A DNA stretch of 37,951 nt from Roseobacter sp. GTDB lineage: Bacteria; Pseudomonadota; Alphaproteobacteria; Rhodobacterales; Rhodobacteraceae. The notes under the pieces were generated by a model. It ran no database searches. It was not told where the DNA came from and worked only from the letters and a program-made list of their open reading frames with translations. The translations under genes were made by a program, and so were the position numbers. Every line of letters starts with the position of its first letter. Position 1 is the stretch's first letter. Of the stretch, positions 26,307 to 35,864 are shown in pieces. Where the stretch lies: assembly GCA_024636475.1 (NCBI GenBank), contig JAGXHA010000108.1:1-37951 (forward strand), written 5' to 3'.

Positions 26307-26333
26307 GGAGTTTATTTAGCAAAATGAAGAAGG
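26307..26333 (+). repeat. 27-bp intergenic element, copy 2 (before the Xaa-Pro aminopeptidase)
   Basis: GGAGTTTATTTA, then GCAAAATGAA, then GAAGG, matches the element at 9508-9534 (minus) at 25 of 27 positions. It lies between the cobT stop and the aminopeptidase ATG 26343, with its AAGG exactly 9 bases before the ATG, as in copy 1. A short GC-rich stem (around 26291-26305) precedes it, again as in copy 1. Confidence 0.75.
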
Positions 26334-26342
26334 GGCTGCGTC

Positions 26343-28133
26343 ATGTTTCAATCGTTTGAGGTGACATCAAAGCCTGAGCAAGGTCCGCCCCGGCTGGCGG
26401 CGTTGCGTGCTGAGATCAAGGTCGAGGGCCTCGACGGTTTTCTGGTGCCGCGCGCAGATGCGCATCAGGGCGAATATGTTGCCCCCCATGACGAACGCCT
26501 GGGCTGGTTGACCGGATTTACCGGATCAGCCGGCTTTTGTGCGGCCTTGCTGGACGTGGCGGGCGTGTTCATCGACGGGCGATACCGCACGCAGGTGAAG
26601 GCGCAGGTGGCCGATGTCTATACACCTGTGGCCTGGCCCGAAGTGTCATTGGCCGAGTGGCTGAGAGGCGAGCTGCCCACAGGGGGCGTGATCGGGTTTG
26701 ACCCCTGGCTTCATGCCGTAGGGCAAATCGAACAGCTTGAGACGGCCCTGAAAGGCAGCGGGATCGAAATGCGCCGCTGCGTCAATCTGGTTGACCGGAT
26801 TTGGGAGAACCAGCCTGCCCCGCCGATGTTCCCTGCCAAGGTCCACCCGCTTGAATTTTCCGGCGAATCCCATGCTGATAAATGTGTGCGATTGGGGCAA
26901 TCCTTGCGCGTTGCAGGTGAAGTGGCGGCGGTGATCACCTTGCCCGACAGCCTGTGCTGGCTGTTGAATATGCGCGGTGCCGACATTGCCCGCAACCCGG
27001 TGGTGCATGGCTTTGCAGTTCTGCATGGATCGGCGGCCGTCGACCTATTCGTCGCCCCCGACAAGGTCGCCGATCTGGCCGACCATCTGGGTGATCGCGT
27101 GACAGTTCATGCGCCCGACGCACTGCTGGCCTATCTTGGCACATTGCCCGGCCCGATCAGGCTGGACAAAACCACCGTTCCGGTTGCGATTGCCGATGCC
27201 ATAGGCGACCGCGCGGCATGGGGCGATGATCCTTGCGCCTTGCCCAAAGCCTGCAAGAACGCGGCAGAAGTGGCGGGATCTGCTGCAGCGCATCTGCGTG
27301 ATGGTGCAGCCTTGGTAGAAACGCTTGCGTGGCTGGATGCGCAAGCGCCCGGCACACTGTCTGAGGCGCAAGTTGTTACCAAACTTGAGGAGTTCCGCCG
27401 CCGCGACAACGCCCTGCAGGACATCAGTTTCGAGACGATTGCGGGCACGGGCCCGAACGGCGCGATCATGCATTATCGCGTGACCGAGGATACCGACAGC
27501 ACACTGGAAAACGGTCATCTGCTGGTGCTTGATTCCGGCGGGCAGTATCTTGACGGTACCACGGATATCACACGTACCGTTGCCATCGGTGCCGCCCCGC
27601 TTGAAGCGAAACAAGCCTTTACCCGCGTGCTGATGGGCATGATCACGATGAGCCGCCTGCGCTGGCCAGCAGGCCTTGCAGGGCGCGATATCGAATGTAT
27701 CGGGCGTCTGCCTCTTTGGCTGGCAGGCCAAGATTTTGACCACGGGCTGGGCCACGGTGTGGGGGCGTATCTAAGCGTACATGAGGGGCCACAGCGGCTG
27801 AGCAAGACCAGCACAGTGCCCTTGATGCCCGGTATGATCCTAAGCAACGAGCCGGGATATTACCGCGAGGGAGCCTTTGGCATCCGGTTGGAGAACCTGC
27901 TGGTGGTGCGCACTGCGGCGGACCTGCCCGGCGGCGACAATCACCGCAAAATGCTAAGCTGGGAGACGATTAGCTTTGCCCCGATCGACAAGCGGTTGAT
28001 CCTGCCCGATATGTTGGACACGGCGACGCGGGACTGGTTGAACGCCTATCACAGCGACGTTGCGGAAAAGATCGGGCCTCGACTATCGCACGCCGCAAAA
28101 CTATGGTTGGATGCCGCAACAGCGCCAATCTGA
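26343..28133 (+). CDS. Xaa-Pro aminopeptidase (M24B, aminopeptidase P family)
   Basis: This cytosolic metallopeptidase frees N-terminal residues that precede proline. The 596-residue product has the three-domain layout of the long (eukaryote-like) aminopeptidase P: two creatinase N-like domains (GFLVPRADAHQGEYVAPHDERL near residue 38 and a second after 180), then the pita-bread domain. Metal ligands are seen as LLVLDSGGQYLDGTTDIT (two Asp), HGLGHGVGAYLSVHEGP (His), NEPGYY (Glu) and IRLENLLVV (Glu). The ribosome-binding site AAGG comes from the intergenic element. The DUF427 gene follows 39 bp later and may be cotranscribed. Confidence 0.95.
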   Translation: MFQSFEVTSKPEQGPPRLAALRAEIKVEGLDGFLVPRADAHQGEYVAPHDERLGWLTGFTGSAGFCAALLDVAGVFIDGRYRTQVKAQVADVYTPVAWPEVSLAEWLRGELPTGGVIGFDPWLHAVGQIEQLETALKGSGIEMRRCVNLVDRIWENQPAPPMFPAKVHPLEFSGESHADKCVRLGQSLRVAGEVAAVITLPDSLCWLLNMRGADIARNPVVHGFAVLHGSAAVDLFVAPDKVADLADHLGDRVTVHAPDALLAYLGTLPGPIRLDKTTVPVAIADAIGDRAAWGDDPCALPKACKNAAEVAGSAAAHLRDGAALVETLAWLDAQAPGTLSEAQVVTKLEEFRRRDNALQDISFETIAGTGPNGAIMHYRVTEDTDSTLENGHLLVLDSGGQYLDGTTDITRTVAIGAAPLEAKQAFTRVLMGMITMSRLRWPAGLAGRDIECIGRLPLWLAGQDFDHGLGHGVGAYLSVHEGPQRLSKTSTVPLMPGMILSNEPGYYREGAFGIRLENLLVVRTAADLPGGDNHRKMLSWETISFAPIDKRLILPDMLDTATRDWLNAYHSDVAEKIGPRLSHAAKLWLDAATAPI

Positions 28134-28172
28134 GCGCCGGAAAGTTAAAATATTTCAAGGGGAAACGTCGAC

Positions 28173-28517
28173 ATGACAGACCATATCAAGATTTTGAATT
28201 CCGACGGAACATGGACAGTGCGCGCCGGGGGGGCCGTACTGGCCGAGACGAAGAATGCGCTGGAACTGCGCGAGGGCGACATGGACGCAGTGATCTATAT
28301 CCCGCGCGAAGACATCGCGATGGCCTTTTTGGACAAGACCAGCAAGACGACCCATTGCCCGCATAAAGGCGATGCCAGCTATTATTCCGTCGTCACAAAA
28401 AGCCGGACGCTGGAGAATGTTGCGTGGTCATACGAAAACCCCAACGACGCTGTCGCTGGGATCAAAGGCTATCTGGCCTTTTATAACCTGCCCGAAGTGA
28501 CCGTCGAGCAGATCTAG
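28173..28517 (+). CDS. DUF427 domain-containing protein
   Basis: The 114-residue protein covers one DUF427 domain: VRAGGAVLAETKNALELREG, YIPREDIAMAFL, the THCPHKGDASYYSV block with conserved Cys/His, and AWSYENPNDAVAGIKGYLAFY near the end. The beta-rich fold is known, but no activity is established that I can name. AAGGGG lies 10 bases before ATG 28173. It is the last gene on the plus strand here and its stop lies 6 bases from the convergent RTX gene. Confidence 0.93.
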   Translation: MTDHIKILNSDGTWTVRAGGAVLAETKNALELREGDMDAVIYIPREDIAMAFLDKTSKTTHCPHKGDASYYSVVTKSRTLENVAWSYENPNDAVAGIKGYLAFYNLPEVTVEQI

Positions 28518-28523
28518 GTCCGC

Positions 28524-30227
28524 CTAGACGTTCAACAACCAGCTGGTGTCGGCGCTTAGCGCGGCGGCACTTGCACCTTGCAAGATCACCACGACATTGC
28601 CCTCCACGACAATCTCGGTATCTGTGCCGTTTGCAGCGGCACGGATTTCGAACTTGCCATCACCCGGCGCAAATTTCGCAGGCGAGCTTTGGGTTTCCTG
28701 CAGATACAAGCCGTCTTCCAACGGATTGAAGTCGGTCACGATCACCGGGCTGGTCCCGACCTGATCATAGCCGATGGCGTTGATGATATCCGCCCCCGCG
28801 CCACCCGTGACGATATCGCCGTTATTGACGCTGATCTGGTCATCGCCAGCCCCGCCGATAACCGTATCGGACAAGGTATCAGAGACCCCCGCGACGTCTG
28901 TGCCAAAGTTGAAGTCATACGCACGGATCACGTCGTTTCCTGCACCACCATCGGCAAGGTCTGCCCCTGTTCCGGTCAGCAAGAAGTCATTGCCGTCTTC
29001 GCCATAGATAAAGTCATTTCCAACGCCGCCAAAGACAGCGTCACTGCCCAACCCACCAAAGATCGTATCGTTACCTTTGTTGCCCGCTAAAAGATCAGGC
29101 CCTTCGCCGCCGTCCAGCACATCATTGCCCAGGCCGCCATTCAGCGTGTCAGCACCGCTTTGACCCGACATGTTGTCATTGCCGCTCCCGCCGTTCAGCA
29201 GATCGTTTTGCGTCCCACCCATCATCAGGTCATCGCCCGACCCGCCGTTCAGCGTGTCGTTCAGGCCACCGCCCAGCAGCGTGTCATTGCCAGCATTTCC
29301 GTTCAGCACGTCGTTGCCGCCTTCGCCATCCAGAAAGTCGTCGCCCAAAAGACCACTTAACGCGTCATTGCCGACACCCCCGTATAGACTGTCGTTGCCA
29401 CCACCACCGTTCAGCGCGTCATCGCCCGCGTTCCCGTTCAGCGAGTCGTTGCCGTCATTGCCAGCCAGATAATCGGCACCATCACCGCCCGAAAGCGTAT
29501 CCAAGCCACGACCGCCAAACAGCGTATCTGCCCCGGCATTGCCCTGCATATCATCGTTGCCAGTGCCACCGTTCAGCAAATCGCCACTTGGGCCGCCGCG
29601 CAGCACATCATTGCCTTTGCCACCGAACAACGTATCCGCCGCTTCGTTTCCGAACAGGGTGTCAGCACCGTCGCCACCGTTAAGCGTATCAAGGCCGTTG
29701 CCACCGGACAAAACATCCGAACCGCCAAAGCCATTCAAAAGGTCGTTGCCAAAGTTGCCCTCTAGCGTGTCGTTCCCTGCGCCGCCATCCAGCGTGTCAT
29801 TGCCATTCTGGCCACCAAGGAAATCATCACCCGAATTCCCGCGCAACGCGTCAGCACCGTCGCCACCGATAAGGTTGTCGTTCGCCCCAAATCCAGTCAG
29901 GGAATCTGCACCGTTGCCGCCAAACAGGGAATCAATGCCGGGGCCCCCATTAACGGTGTCGTCACCATCTTGACCATCGGCTATATTATTGCCGCCCCCG
30001 GTCGAGATCAGATCGTTGCCAGACCCGCCATTGATGGTGTCGTCAGCACCAAAGCCGTTGATGGTGTCATTGCCCTCAAAGCCGTTCAAATTATCGGACG
30101 ACCCAGTACCGTTCAACAGATCGCTGCCACCATTCCCGTCGCTGTTATCGACACCTGGTTCATCGTCATCAGGGTTTGAAACCTGCGACTCTTCATCGTC
30201 ATCATCGTTATCAAAAAGGCCAGCCAA
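28524..30227 (-). CDS. RTX calcium-binding repeat protein (hemolysin-type), start uncertain
   Basis: Nearly the whole protein is made of GGxGxDxLx nonapeptides (about residues 35-460), which fold as a Ca-filled beta-roll after type I secretion. A C-terminal beta domain ([23 protein letters not shown]) ends with DTSWLLNV. The N-terminus is a short Asp/Glu-rich stretch ([10 protein letters not shown]). The marked start is TTG 30227, without a ribosome-binding site. The same frame runs upstream through [19 protein letters not shown], a hydrophobic anchor, without any standard start. ATG 30283 (MGM, then stop) is one base out of frame, so a lost T near 30274 would give a natural start. No type I secretion genes or protease/lipase domain are near; role unknown (surface or secreted matrix protein). 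Confidence 0.88.
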   Translation of the reverse strand: MAGLFDNDDDDEESQVSNPDDDEPGVDNSDGNGGSDLLNGTGSSDNLNGFEGNDTINGFGADDTINGGSGNDLISTGGGNNIADGQDGDDTVNGGPGIDSLFGGNGADSLTGFGANDNLIGGDGADALRGNSGDDFLGGQNGNDTLDGGAGNDTLEGNFGNDLLNGFGGSDVLSGGNGLDTLNGGDGADTLFGNEAADTLFGGKGNDVLRGGPSGDLLNGGTGNDDMQGNAGADTLFGGRGLDTLSGGDGADYLAGNDGNDSLNGNAGDDALNGGGGNDSLYGGVGNDALSGLLGDDFLDGEGGNDVLNGNAGNDTLLGGGLNDTLNGGSGDDLMMGGTQNDLLNGGSGNDNMSGQSGADTLNGGLGNDVLDGGEGPDLLAGNKGNDTIFGGLGSDAVFGGVGNDFIYGEDGNDFLLTGTGADLADGGAGNDVIRAYDFNFGTDVAGVSDTLSDTVIGGAGDDQISVNNGDIVTGGAGADIINAIGYDQVGTSPVIVTDFNPLEDGLYLQETQSSPAKFAPGDGKFEIRAAANGTDTEIVVEGNVVVILQGASAAALSADTSWLLNV

Positions 30228-30416
30228 ACCAAAAAGCGCTATAGCAGGCAGCAGAAATAAACCCAGCCTGATTACATCCCCATGAAATGAGGTTATTTTG
30301 ATTTCAACGCATTCCTTGCCTCTGTTAAACTCTAAAATAGTATCAATTCAGATGGTTGGCGACGAATGACCTACAATGGAATGGCGTAGAACTGATTGTA
30401 TCGACATGCCGCACAA

Positions 30417-32102
30417 TCAAGAGTGTTCTTCGGCAGCCGTTTCGGCCAAGGCTCGGTTATAGGCCTTGAGGGCGTCCATATGAAACAATGCCCCCAGCAG
30501 TTCCGGAGGAGAATCAGGCCTGAGCGTGACGACCGGAATAAAAGCTGTGCCTGACTGCTCAAAGATCGGCATTGCAGCCTCTAGCGTGGCTGTGCCGTCG
30601 ATATAAGTACCCTCACCGATCAGGGTCCAGCAGACTTCCTCGTCTGCGGCGCGGGCGTCGTCAGGACGGCGCATCATGCGCGCAACTGTGAACATCGCCA
30701 GCAAATAGGCTTGGGGGCCCGCGGCCAGATGCACGCCGCGCCGCTCCATCTGGGTCAGGAAAAAGCTGCGATCCACGACGCGAGACGCAAGCGCGGTTGA
30801 CATGCTGACGGCAATCATCACCGCAAGTCCGGTCTGCCAGTCGCCCGTCAATTCAAACACAATCAACGTCGTTGAAATCGGCGCACCCAAGACGGCCGCC
30901 GCCACAGCGCCCATTCCGGCCAACGCATACAACGAAGTTACGCCGGAAACGTTGGGAAACACGCTGGTCGCGATCAATCCAAATGCAAGCCCCGTCAAAG
31001 CACCCAGCATCAGCGAGGGCGAAAACACGCCCCCCCCCATCCGGCCCCCCCGCGTGATCGACACCGCAACGATCTTGAGCGACGCAAACACAAGCGCTTC
31101 GTGCAACACCATATTCCCCGCCAAAGCACGGGTCGTCGTTTCATAGCCAACGCCGATGATGTGGGGGAACCAAAGCGCGATCACTCCCAGCAAGGCCCCT
31201 GCCACCGCTGGGCGCAGATAGCGCGGCAACTTGCTGCGGGCCTGTATCCAGTTGCCAATATCCTCGGCCCAGAAAATACTGCGCATCAAGATCACCGCCA
31301 CCAGCCCGCAGGTCAGCCCCAGCAACAAAAAGGCGGGAAGTTCGGCGTAAAAGGCTACATCACCAATCGTCGGCAACTCGAACTCCGTGAGCCCGCCAAA
31401 TTCAATCCGGTTGATGACAGTACCCGCAGCAGAGGCAATCACGATGGGCGCAAAGGCATGGACAGCAAAGTGGCGCAAAACAACCTCGAGCGCGAAAAGC
31501 GCACCTGCAATCGGCGCATTAAAGCTGGCCGACACGGCAGCCGCCACGGCACAGCCCAGCAGGTCGCGACCTGTTATTCCGCTTGCGTTGATGCGACGGC
31601 TCACAAGGGTCGAGATAACACCCGCAAGATGCACGACCGGCCCTTCACGCCCCGATGACCCGCCCGTGCTCAGCGTGACCATCGACGCCAGTGCCGACGC
31701 CAGACCTGCACGCGTCTCGACCCGGCCATCATGCATGGCAGCGCCCAAAATGACGTCGCCCACGCTGCGCACGCGGGCGTCTTTGGTAAAGTTATGCAAG
31801 ATAAGACCGACCACCAGACCGCCGATCGTGGGGATCAAAACAACCCAGTACCAATCGAGACTGCCAATAAAACTGTGCAGATTTTGCACGTCGTCAGTGC
31901 CATACAAGAGCGCCTGTATCGCGTTGATTCCCTTTCGGAAAAACAGCGCGGCAAGACCTGCGGCAATGCCCACGATAAGGGCGATGAACCAGAATGTGAT
32001 CTTTCCCGGCCCTTTTTGCCGCAGCACGTCCCACCCCAAGCGCACAGAACTGCGCGCCGCGTCATACTGCTGGGTGATGTAGGGACGAGGGTTCACGGGC
32101 AC
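30417..32102 (-). CDS. CLC-family chloride channel/antiporter with CBS-like tail
   Basis: The 561-residue inner-membrane protein has about 10-12 hydrophobic segments. The gating-glutamate motif GREGP is at residues 151-155 (Glu153), and GGRMGGGVFSPSLMLGALTG near 360 corresponds to the GxFxP anion-site motif. The first selectivity motif, GSGIP/GHGVP in most relatives, reads SVGDVI here (residues 113-118), so anion choice may differ from E. coli ClcA. After residue 455 a soluble tail (two helix-strand units around GEGTYIDGTATLEAAMPIF) looks like one CBS-type half. ATG 32102 starts MPVNPRPYITQQ. The gene is single, between the RTX gene and recN. Confidence 0.92.
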   Translation of the reverse strand: MPVNPRPYITQQYDAARSSVRLGWDVLRQKGPGKITFWFIALIVGIAAGLAALFFRKGINAIQALLYGTDDVQNLHSFIGSLDWYWVVLIPTIGGLVVGLILHNFTKDARVRSVGDVILGAAMHDGRVETRAGLASALASMVTLSTGGSSGREGPVVHLAGVISTLVSRRINASGITGRDLLGCAVAAAVSASFNAPIAGALFALEVVLRHFAVHAFAPIVIASAAGTVINRIEFGGLTEFELPTIGDVAFYAELPAFLLLGLTCGLVAVILMRSIFWAEDIGNWIQARSKLPRYLRPAVAGALLGVIALWFPHIIGVGYETTTRALAGNMVLHEALVFASLKIVAVSITRGGRMGGGVFSPSLMLGALTGLAFGLIATSVFPNVSGVTSLYALAGMGAVAAAVLGAPISTTLIVFELTGDWQTGLAVMIAVSMSTALASRVVDRSFFLTQMERRGVHLAAGPQAYLLAMFTVARMMRRPDDARAADEEVCWTLIGEGTYIDGTATLEAAMPIFEQSGTAFIPVVTLRPDSPPELLGALFHMDALKAYNRALAETAAEEHS

Positions 32103-32180
32103 GGCTGCTTTTCATCAGGGGTGCACCCTGTCTAGGCCACAGCGGCCTTCAGGAAAAGCCCCGCAAATGATTGTGCTCAA

Positions 32181-33842
32181 TCAGTTTGCAAACTGACCGG
32201 CCAAAAGCTCTCGTGCAGCGGCGCGGGCTGCGTCGGTGATTGTGTCGCCAGACAACATCCGCGCCACCTCGTCCACCCGCTCAAGATCAGAAAGGGGCGT
32301 CACGGTGGACAATGTCATCCCCTTCGAGACCGCCTTGGAGACGCGCCAGTGATGTGCGCCAAGGGCCGCAACTTGCGGCGAGTGGGTGACGACAAGCACC
32401 TGCTCCCCCTGCGATAGCGCGGCCAGACGGCGCCCAACGGCATCGGCGGTCGCACCGCCTACGCCACGGTCGATCTCGTCGAAGATCATCGTCAGGCCCG
32501 TCTGCCCCTTGGTCAGACAAACCTTGAGCGCCAGCAAAAAGCGGCTGAGTTCGCCGCCTGATGCGATTTTACCCAAGGGCCCAGCAGGTGCGCCAGGGTT
32601 GGTCGCGACAGTAAACGATACGCCATCACAGCCGTCGGGGCCTGCGGTCTCGGGGACGATCTGGGTCTGAAAGACCGCCCGCTCCATCTTCAGTGGCGCA
32701 AGTTCGGCGCCAACCGCCTTGTCCAACTTGCCAGCCGCCTTGCTCCGCACCGCTGTCAATTCCCCGGCCGCCGCACCATATGCGCTTTGCGCATCGCGCA
32801 CGGCTTTTTCCAACCCCGCTTGCGCAGCCTCTCCCGCATCAAGCGCGTCCAGTTTGGCGCGCAGGGTATCGGCAAAGCCCGCCAGATCATCTGCCTGCAC
32901 TTCGTGTTTACGGGCCATGGCGCGGATCGCGAACAAACGCTCCTCGGTTTCTTCCAGCTCAAGCGGGTTGAACGACATGGTGTCGATGGCAGCGACAACA
33001 CCTTCCATCGCCTCGTCCAACTCCACCATGGCGCGAGAAAGCGCTGCCATGGGTGCCTCAAGCGCTCCGTCGGCTTTATCAGCGACACCGTCGAGCCAGC
33101 GCAGCGCGTCCCCCAGTTGGGTTTCGGCACCATTCTGACCCATCATCTCGTAGGCGTTGACAACATCACCACGGATTTTTTCGGCGCTTTGCATCAGCCG
33201 CCTGCGCGCATCAAGCTGTGCTTCTTCACCTGCCTGCGGGTCCAGCTTGTCCAACTCACCCACTGCGTGGCGCAAGAACTCTTCTTCGGCAGCAATCGCT
33301 TCGCGCTCCGCTGCCGCTTTTGCTGCGGCCTTTCGGGCGGCGGCCAGCGCTGACCACGCTTGGCGCACCTGATCGCGCAGCGCGCCGGTTCCCGCAAAAT
33401 CATCCAAAATGGCGCGGTGCCCTTTGGGATCCAGCAACCCGCGATCATCATGCTGGCCGTGCAACTCGACCAGCGTTTCAGACAGCGCGCGCAGCACTTC
33501 GCCCGAACAGCGGCGGTCATTGACCCAAGCGGTCTTGCGCCCGTCCGACGCATTGACGCGCCGCAAAATCAGTTCGGGGCCATCAGGCAGCCCCGCCTCT
33601 TCCAGCACAGCATGCGCAGGATGGCTGTCGGTCAGATCAAACCACGCCGTCACCTCGCCCTGATCGGCCCCCTGCCGCACCAGATCGGCGCGACCACGCC
33701 AACCCAGCACAAACCCAAGACTATCCAGCAAGATCGACTTGCCCGCCCCGGTTTCACCGGTCAAAACATTCAGACCCGGCTGGAACGCAAGCTCCAACCG
33801 GTCGATGATCAGCATATTCGATATATCTAGGCCACGTAACAT
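32181..33842 (-). CDS. recN: DNA repair protein RecN
   Basis: RecN is an SMC-like ATPase that loads early at double-strand breaks and holds DNA ends. The 553-residue protein has Walker A GETGAGKS at residues 29-36, VELHGQHD near 125, a long coiled coil (about 150-350, Ala/Glu-rich), the ABC signature KIASGGELSRFLLAL near 430, Walker B TMIFDEIDRGVGG near 455, and the LVVTHSPQVAA switch near 488. It ends with LLAGQFAN. It lies downstream of bamD (37-bp gap) on the same strand. No LexA-type box is obvious upstream, so it may be read from the bamD transcript. Confidence 0.96.
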   Translation of the reverse strand: MLRGLDISNMLIIDRLELAFQPGLNVLTGETGAGKSILLDSLGFVLGWRGRADLVRQGADQGEVTAWFDLTDSHPAHAVLEEAGLPDGPELILRRVNASDGRKTAWVNDRRCSGEVLRALSETLVELHGQHDDRGLLDPKGHRAILDDFAGTGALRDQVRQAWSALAAARKAAAKAAAEREAIAAEEEFLRHAVGELDKLDPQAGEEAQLDARRRLMQSAEKIRGDVVNAYEMMGQNGAETQLGDALRWLDGVADKADGALEAPMAALSRAMVELDEAMEGVVAAIDTMSFNPLELEETEERLFAIRAMARKHEVQADDLAGFADTLRAKLDALDAGEAAQAGLEKAVRDAQSAYGAAAGELTAVRSKAAGKLDKAVGAELAPLKMERAVFQTQIVPETAGPDGCDGVSFTVATNPGAPAGPLGKIASGGELSRFLLALKVCLTKGQTGLTMIFDEIDRGVGGATADAVGRRLAALSQGEQVLVVTHSPQVAALGAHHWRVSKAVSKGMTLSTVTPLSDLERVDEVARMLSGDTITDAARAAARELLAGQFAN

Positions 33843-33879
33843 GGGTCAATTTCCGTGTGAAACGAGTCGACGTAGCCCG

Positions 33880-34752
33880 TCAGATCCATTCACCCTTGAT
33901 GGTTTGACGGTAAATCGCTGTGAGCCAGTTGTTACCGAACGATTTCATCTCAAGGCCGGAACCGGTTAGCAGCTTAAAGCTTGCTTCGTACCATTCCGTG
34001 GACTGGTAGTTATACCCAAGGATCGCCCCCGCCGTCTGCGCCTCGTCCGTCAGGCCAAGCGACAGATAGGATTCGACCAAACGGTGCAAAGCTTCTGCGG
34101 TGTGGGTGGTTGTCTGGAAGTCTTCCACGACAACACGGAAACGGTTGATCGCGGCTGTGTAATGGTCGCGGCGCAAGTAATAGCGGCCTACTTCCATTTC
34201 CTTTCCCGCCAGATGGTCAAAAGCCAGATCGAACTTCAACACGGCAGATCGGGCATATTCACTGTCTGGATAGACTTCGATCACCTGCCGCAACGATTGC
34301 AGTGCCTGAAATGTCAGACCCTGATCACGCCCAACTTCGTCGATCTGGTCATAATAGCTAAGCGCAAGAAGATAGCTGGCATAGGCTGCGTCATCATCAT
34401 CTGGGAAGAAATCAATAAAGCGCTGTGCCGCGGAACGGCTGCTGGGATAGTCTTTGTCTTGGTGAAACGCAAATGCCTGCATGATCAAAGCACGCTTGGC
34501 CCATTCCGAATACGGATAAAGGCGTTCAATTTCAGAGAAATATTCGGCTGCCTCGGCAGGTCGTCTGCGGTTGAGTTCAAACTCTCCCCGCTCGAAAATC
34601 TGTTCTGCGCTGTAGGTTTCTAGCGGAATTTCCTGCGGATTGAAAAAGCTGTTTGTTACACGACCAGGATCGCGATTGCCCGAACATGCACCGAGTGCTG
34701 CAATCACAAATACTGCCCCGACCAACCTCTTGCGCGACATCGCACTTGTCAT
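33880..34752 (-). CDS. bamD: Outer membrane protein assembly factor BamD (lipoprotein)
   Basis: BamD is an essential lipoprotein of the BAM complex, which inserts beta-barrels into the outer membrane. A lipobox LGAC follows a short basic/hydrophobic leader (RKRLVGAVFVIAALGAC). Five TPR-like helical pairs follow, for example YSAEQIFERGEFELNRRRP near residue 50, YPYSEWAKRALIMQAFAFH near 75, and AAQRFIDFFPDDDDAAYASY near 105. Length (290) is near the usual 250-290. ATG 34752 and ATG 34740 are both possible; the latter gives a more typical signal peptide. It lies between lpxC and recN, the normal order in Rhodobacterales. Confidence 0.95.
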   Translation of the reverse strand: MTSAMSRKRLVGAVFVIAALGACSGNRDPGRVTNSFFNPQEIPLETYSAEQIFERGEFELNRRRPAEAAEYFSEIERLYPYSEWAKRALIMQAFAFHQDKDYPSSRSAAQRFIDFFPDDDDAAYASYLLALSYYDQIDEVGRDQGLTFQALQSLRQVIEVYPDSEYARSAVLKFDLAFDHLAGKEMEVGRYYLRRDHYTAAINRFRVVVEDFQTTTHTAEALHRLVESYLSLGLTDEAQTAGAILGYNYQSTEWYEASFKLLTGSGLEMKSFGNNWLTAIYRQTIKGEWI

Positions 34753-34940
34753 GCCCTACACCCTCGCTTCATTCCACCAGCCAGATCTTAAGTTACGGCT
34801 TTGTCTGTGACTACCACAATAGATCACACAAAAAAACGGTGATTAACACCACAAAACCAAGTCTTGCTTTTGCAGACTTTCTTTTCAAAAAGATGATTAA
34901 CCAAGCCGCGCTGGAGTTTCAACTCTACAACGCTTGGTAC

Positions 34941-35864
34941 TTAGGCAACGGCAGGGATTTCATCCCACACAAGGCCAAAGCCCGGCAGACGCGCAACCAT
35001 GTCTGTATCACATTCCACCAAACGGACGGCACCTGGCGTTGCGAAAAGTGCGCGCAGCAGCGTATTGGTCAGCGTATGCCCAGCCCGCACACCGGTATAG
35101 TGGCCGATCAACGGGGCACCAGCCAGCGCAAGATCACCCAAAGCATCAAGCATTTTATGGCGCACGGGTTCGTCCGCGTAGCGCAAGCCACCGGGGCTCA
35201 ACACCTTGTCGCCGTCAAACACAACGGCGTTTTCACCAGAATTGCCGCCAAGCGCCAGACCGTTGGCCTGCATCGCATCGACATCCGCCTGACGGCAGAA
35301 TGTCCGGCTATCGCAAAGTTCACGTGCAAACGATCCGTTGTTCATTACCAGCGACTTTTTCTGATACCCGATAGCGGCATCTGCAAAATCGATCTCAAAG
35401 TCGATCTGCATGGTTTGACTTGGGGCGATTGTCGCTGACGCGTCGCCCTCTGTCACCGTAACCGATTTCAAAACTTCAAACGCCATCACAGGTGCCGGCA
35501 GAACGCGAACACCGCGCTGCATGATGCCGCGCACGAAGGGTGCTGCAGATCCGTCAAGGATCGGCACTTCAGGGCCGTCAATTTCAATCAAAGCATTGTG
35601 AATGCCACAGCCTGCGAGGGCAGCCATCAGGTGCTCAACAGTCGACACCTGCAATCCCGCGTCATTCTCAAGCTTGGTGCAAAGCGGCGAACGGTTCACT
35701 GCGTCCCAACGGGCGGGTATCATGCGATCGCCCACCTCAAGATCACTGCGCGAAAACCAGATGCCATAGTTGGCACCTGCCGGACGGATCGTCACGGTTG
35801 CAGCCAGGCCTGAGTGCAAGCCTTTACCGCTAAAACTGATCGCTGTCTTTATGGTTGTCTGCAC
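34941..35864 (-). CDS. lpxC: UDP-3-O-acyl-N-acetylglucosamine deacetylase
   Basis: LpxC catalyses the committed step of lipid A synthesis in the cytoplasm, a zinc-dependent deacetylation. The 307-residue product has the zinc ligands His78 (VEHLMAALAGCGIHN), His236 and Asp240 (RHKMLDALGD), and the catalytic His263 (AGHTLTN), matching E. coli positions 79, 238, 242 and 265. The start is GTG 35864 with GAGGTG upstream. It follows ftsZ in the same direction, as in the dcw cluster, but a terminator and 348 bp separate them, so it probably has its own promoter. Confidence 0.96.
   Translation of the reverse strand: MQTTIKTAISFSGKGLHSGLAATVTIRPAGANYGIWFSRSDLEVGDRMIPARWDAVNRSPLCTKLENDAGLQVSTVEHLMAALAGCGIHNALIEIDGPEVPILDGSAAPFVRGIMQRGVRVLPAPVMAFEVLKSVTVTEGDASATIAPSQTMQIDFEIDFADAAIGYQKKSLVMNNGSFARELCDSRTFCRQADVDAMQANGLALGGNSGENAVVFDGDKVLSPGGLRYADEPVRHKMLDALGDLALAGAPLIGHYTGVRAGHTLTNTLLRALFATPGAVRLVECDTDMVARLPGFGLVWDEIPAVA

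Noticed and set aside
28600..30150. Highly repetitive DNA that could suggest a CRISPR or tandem-repeat array
   Set aside because: The repeats are degenerate codings of the RTX nonapeptide; they have no unique spacers and stay in one reading frame.
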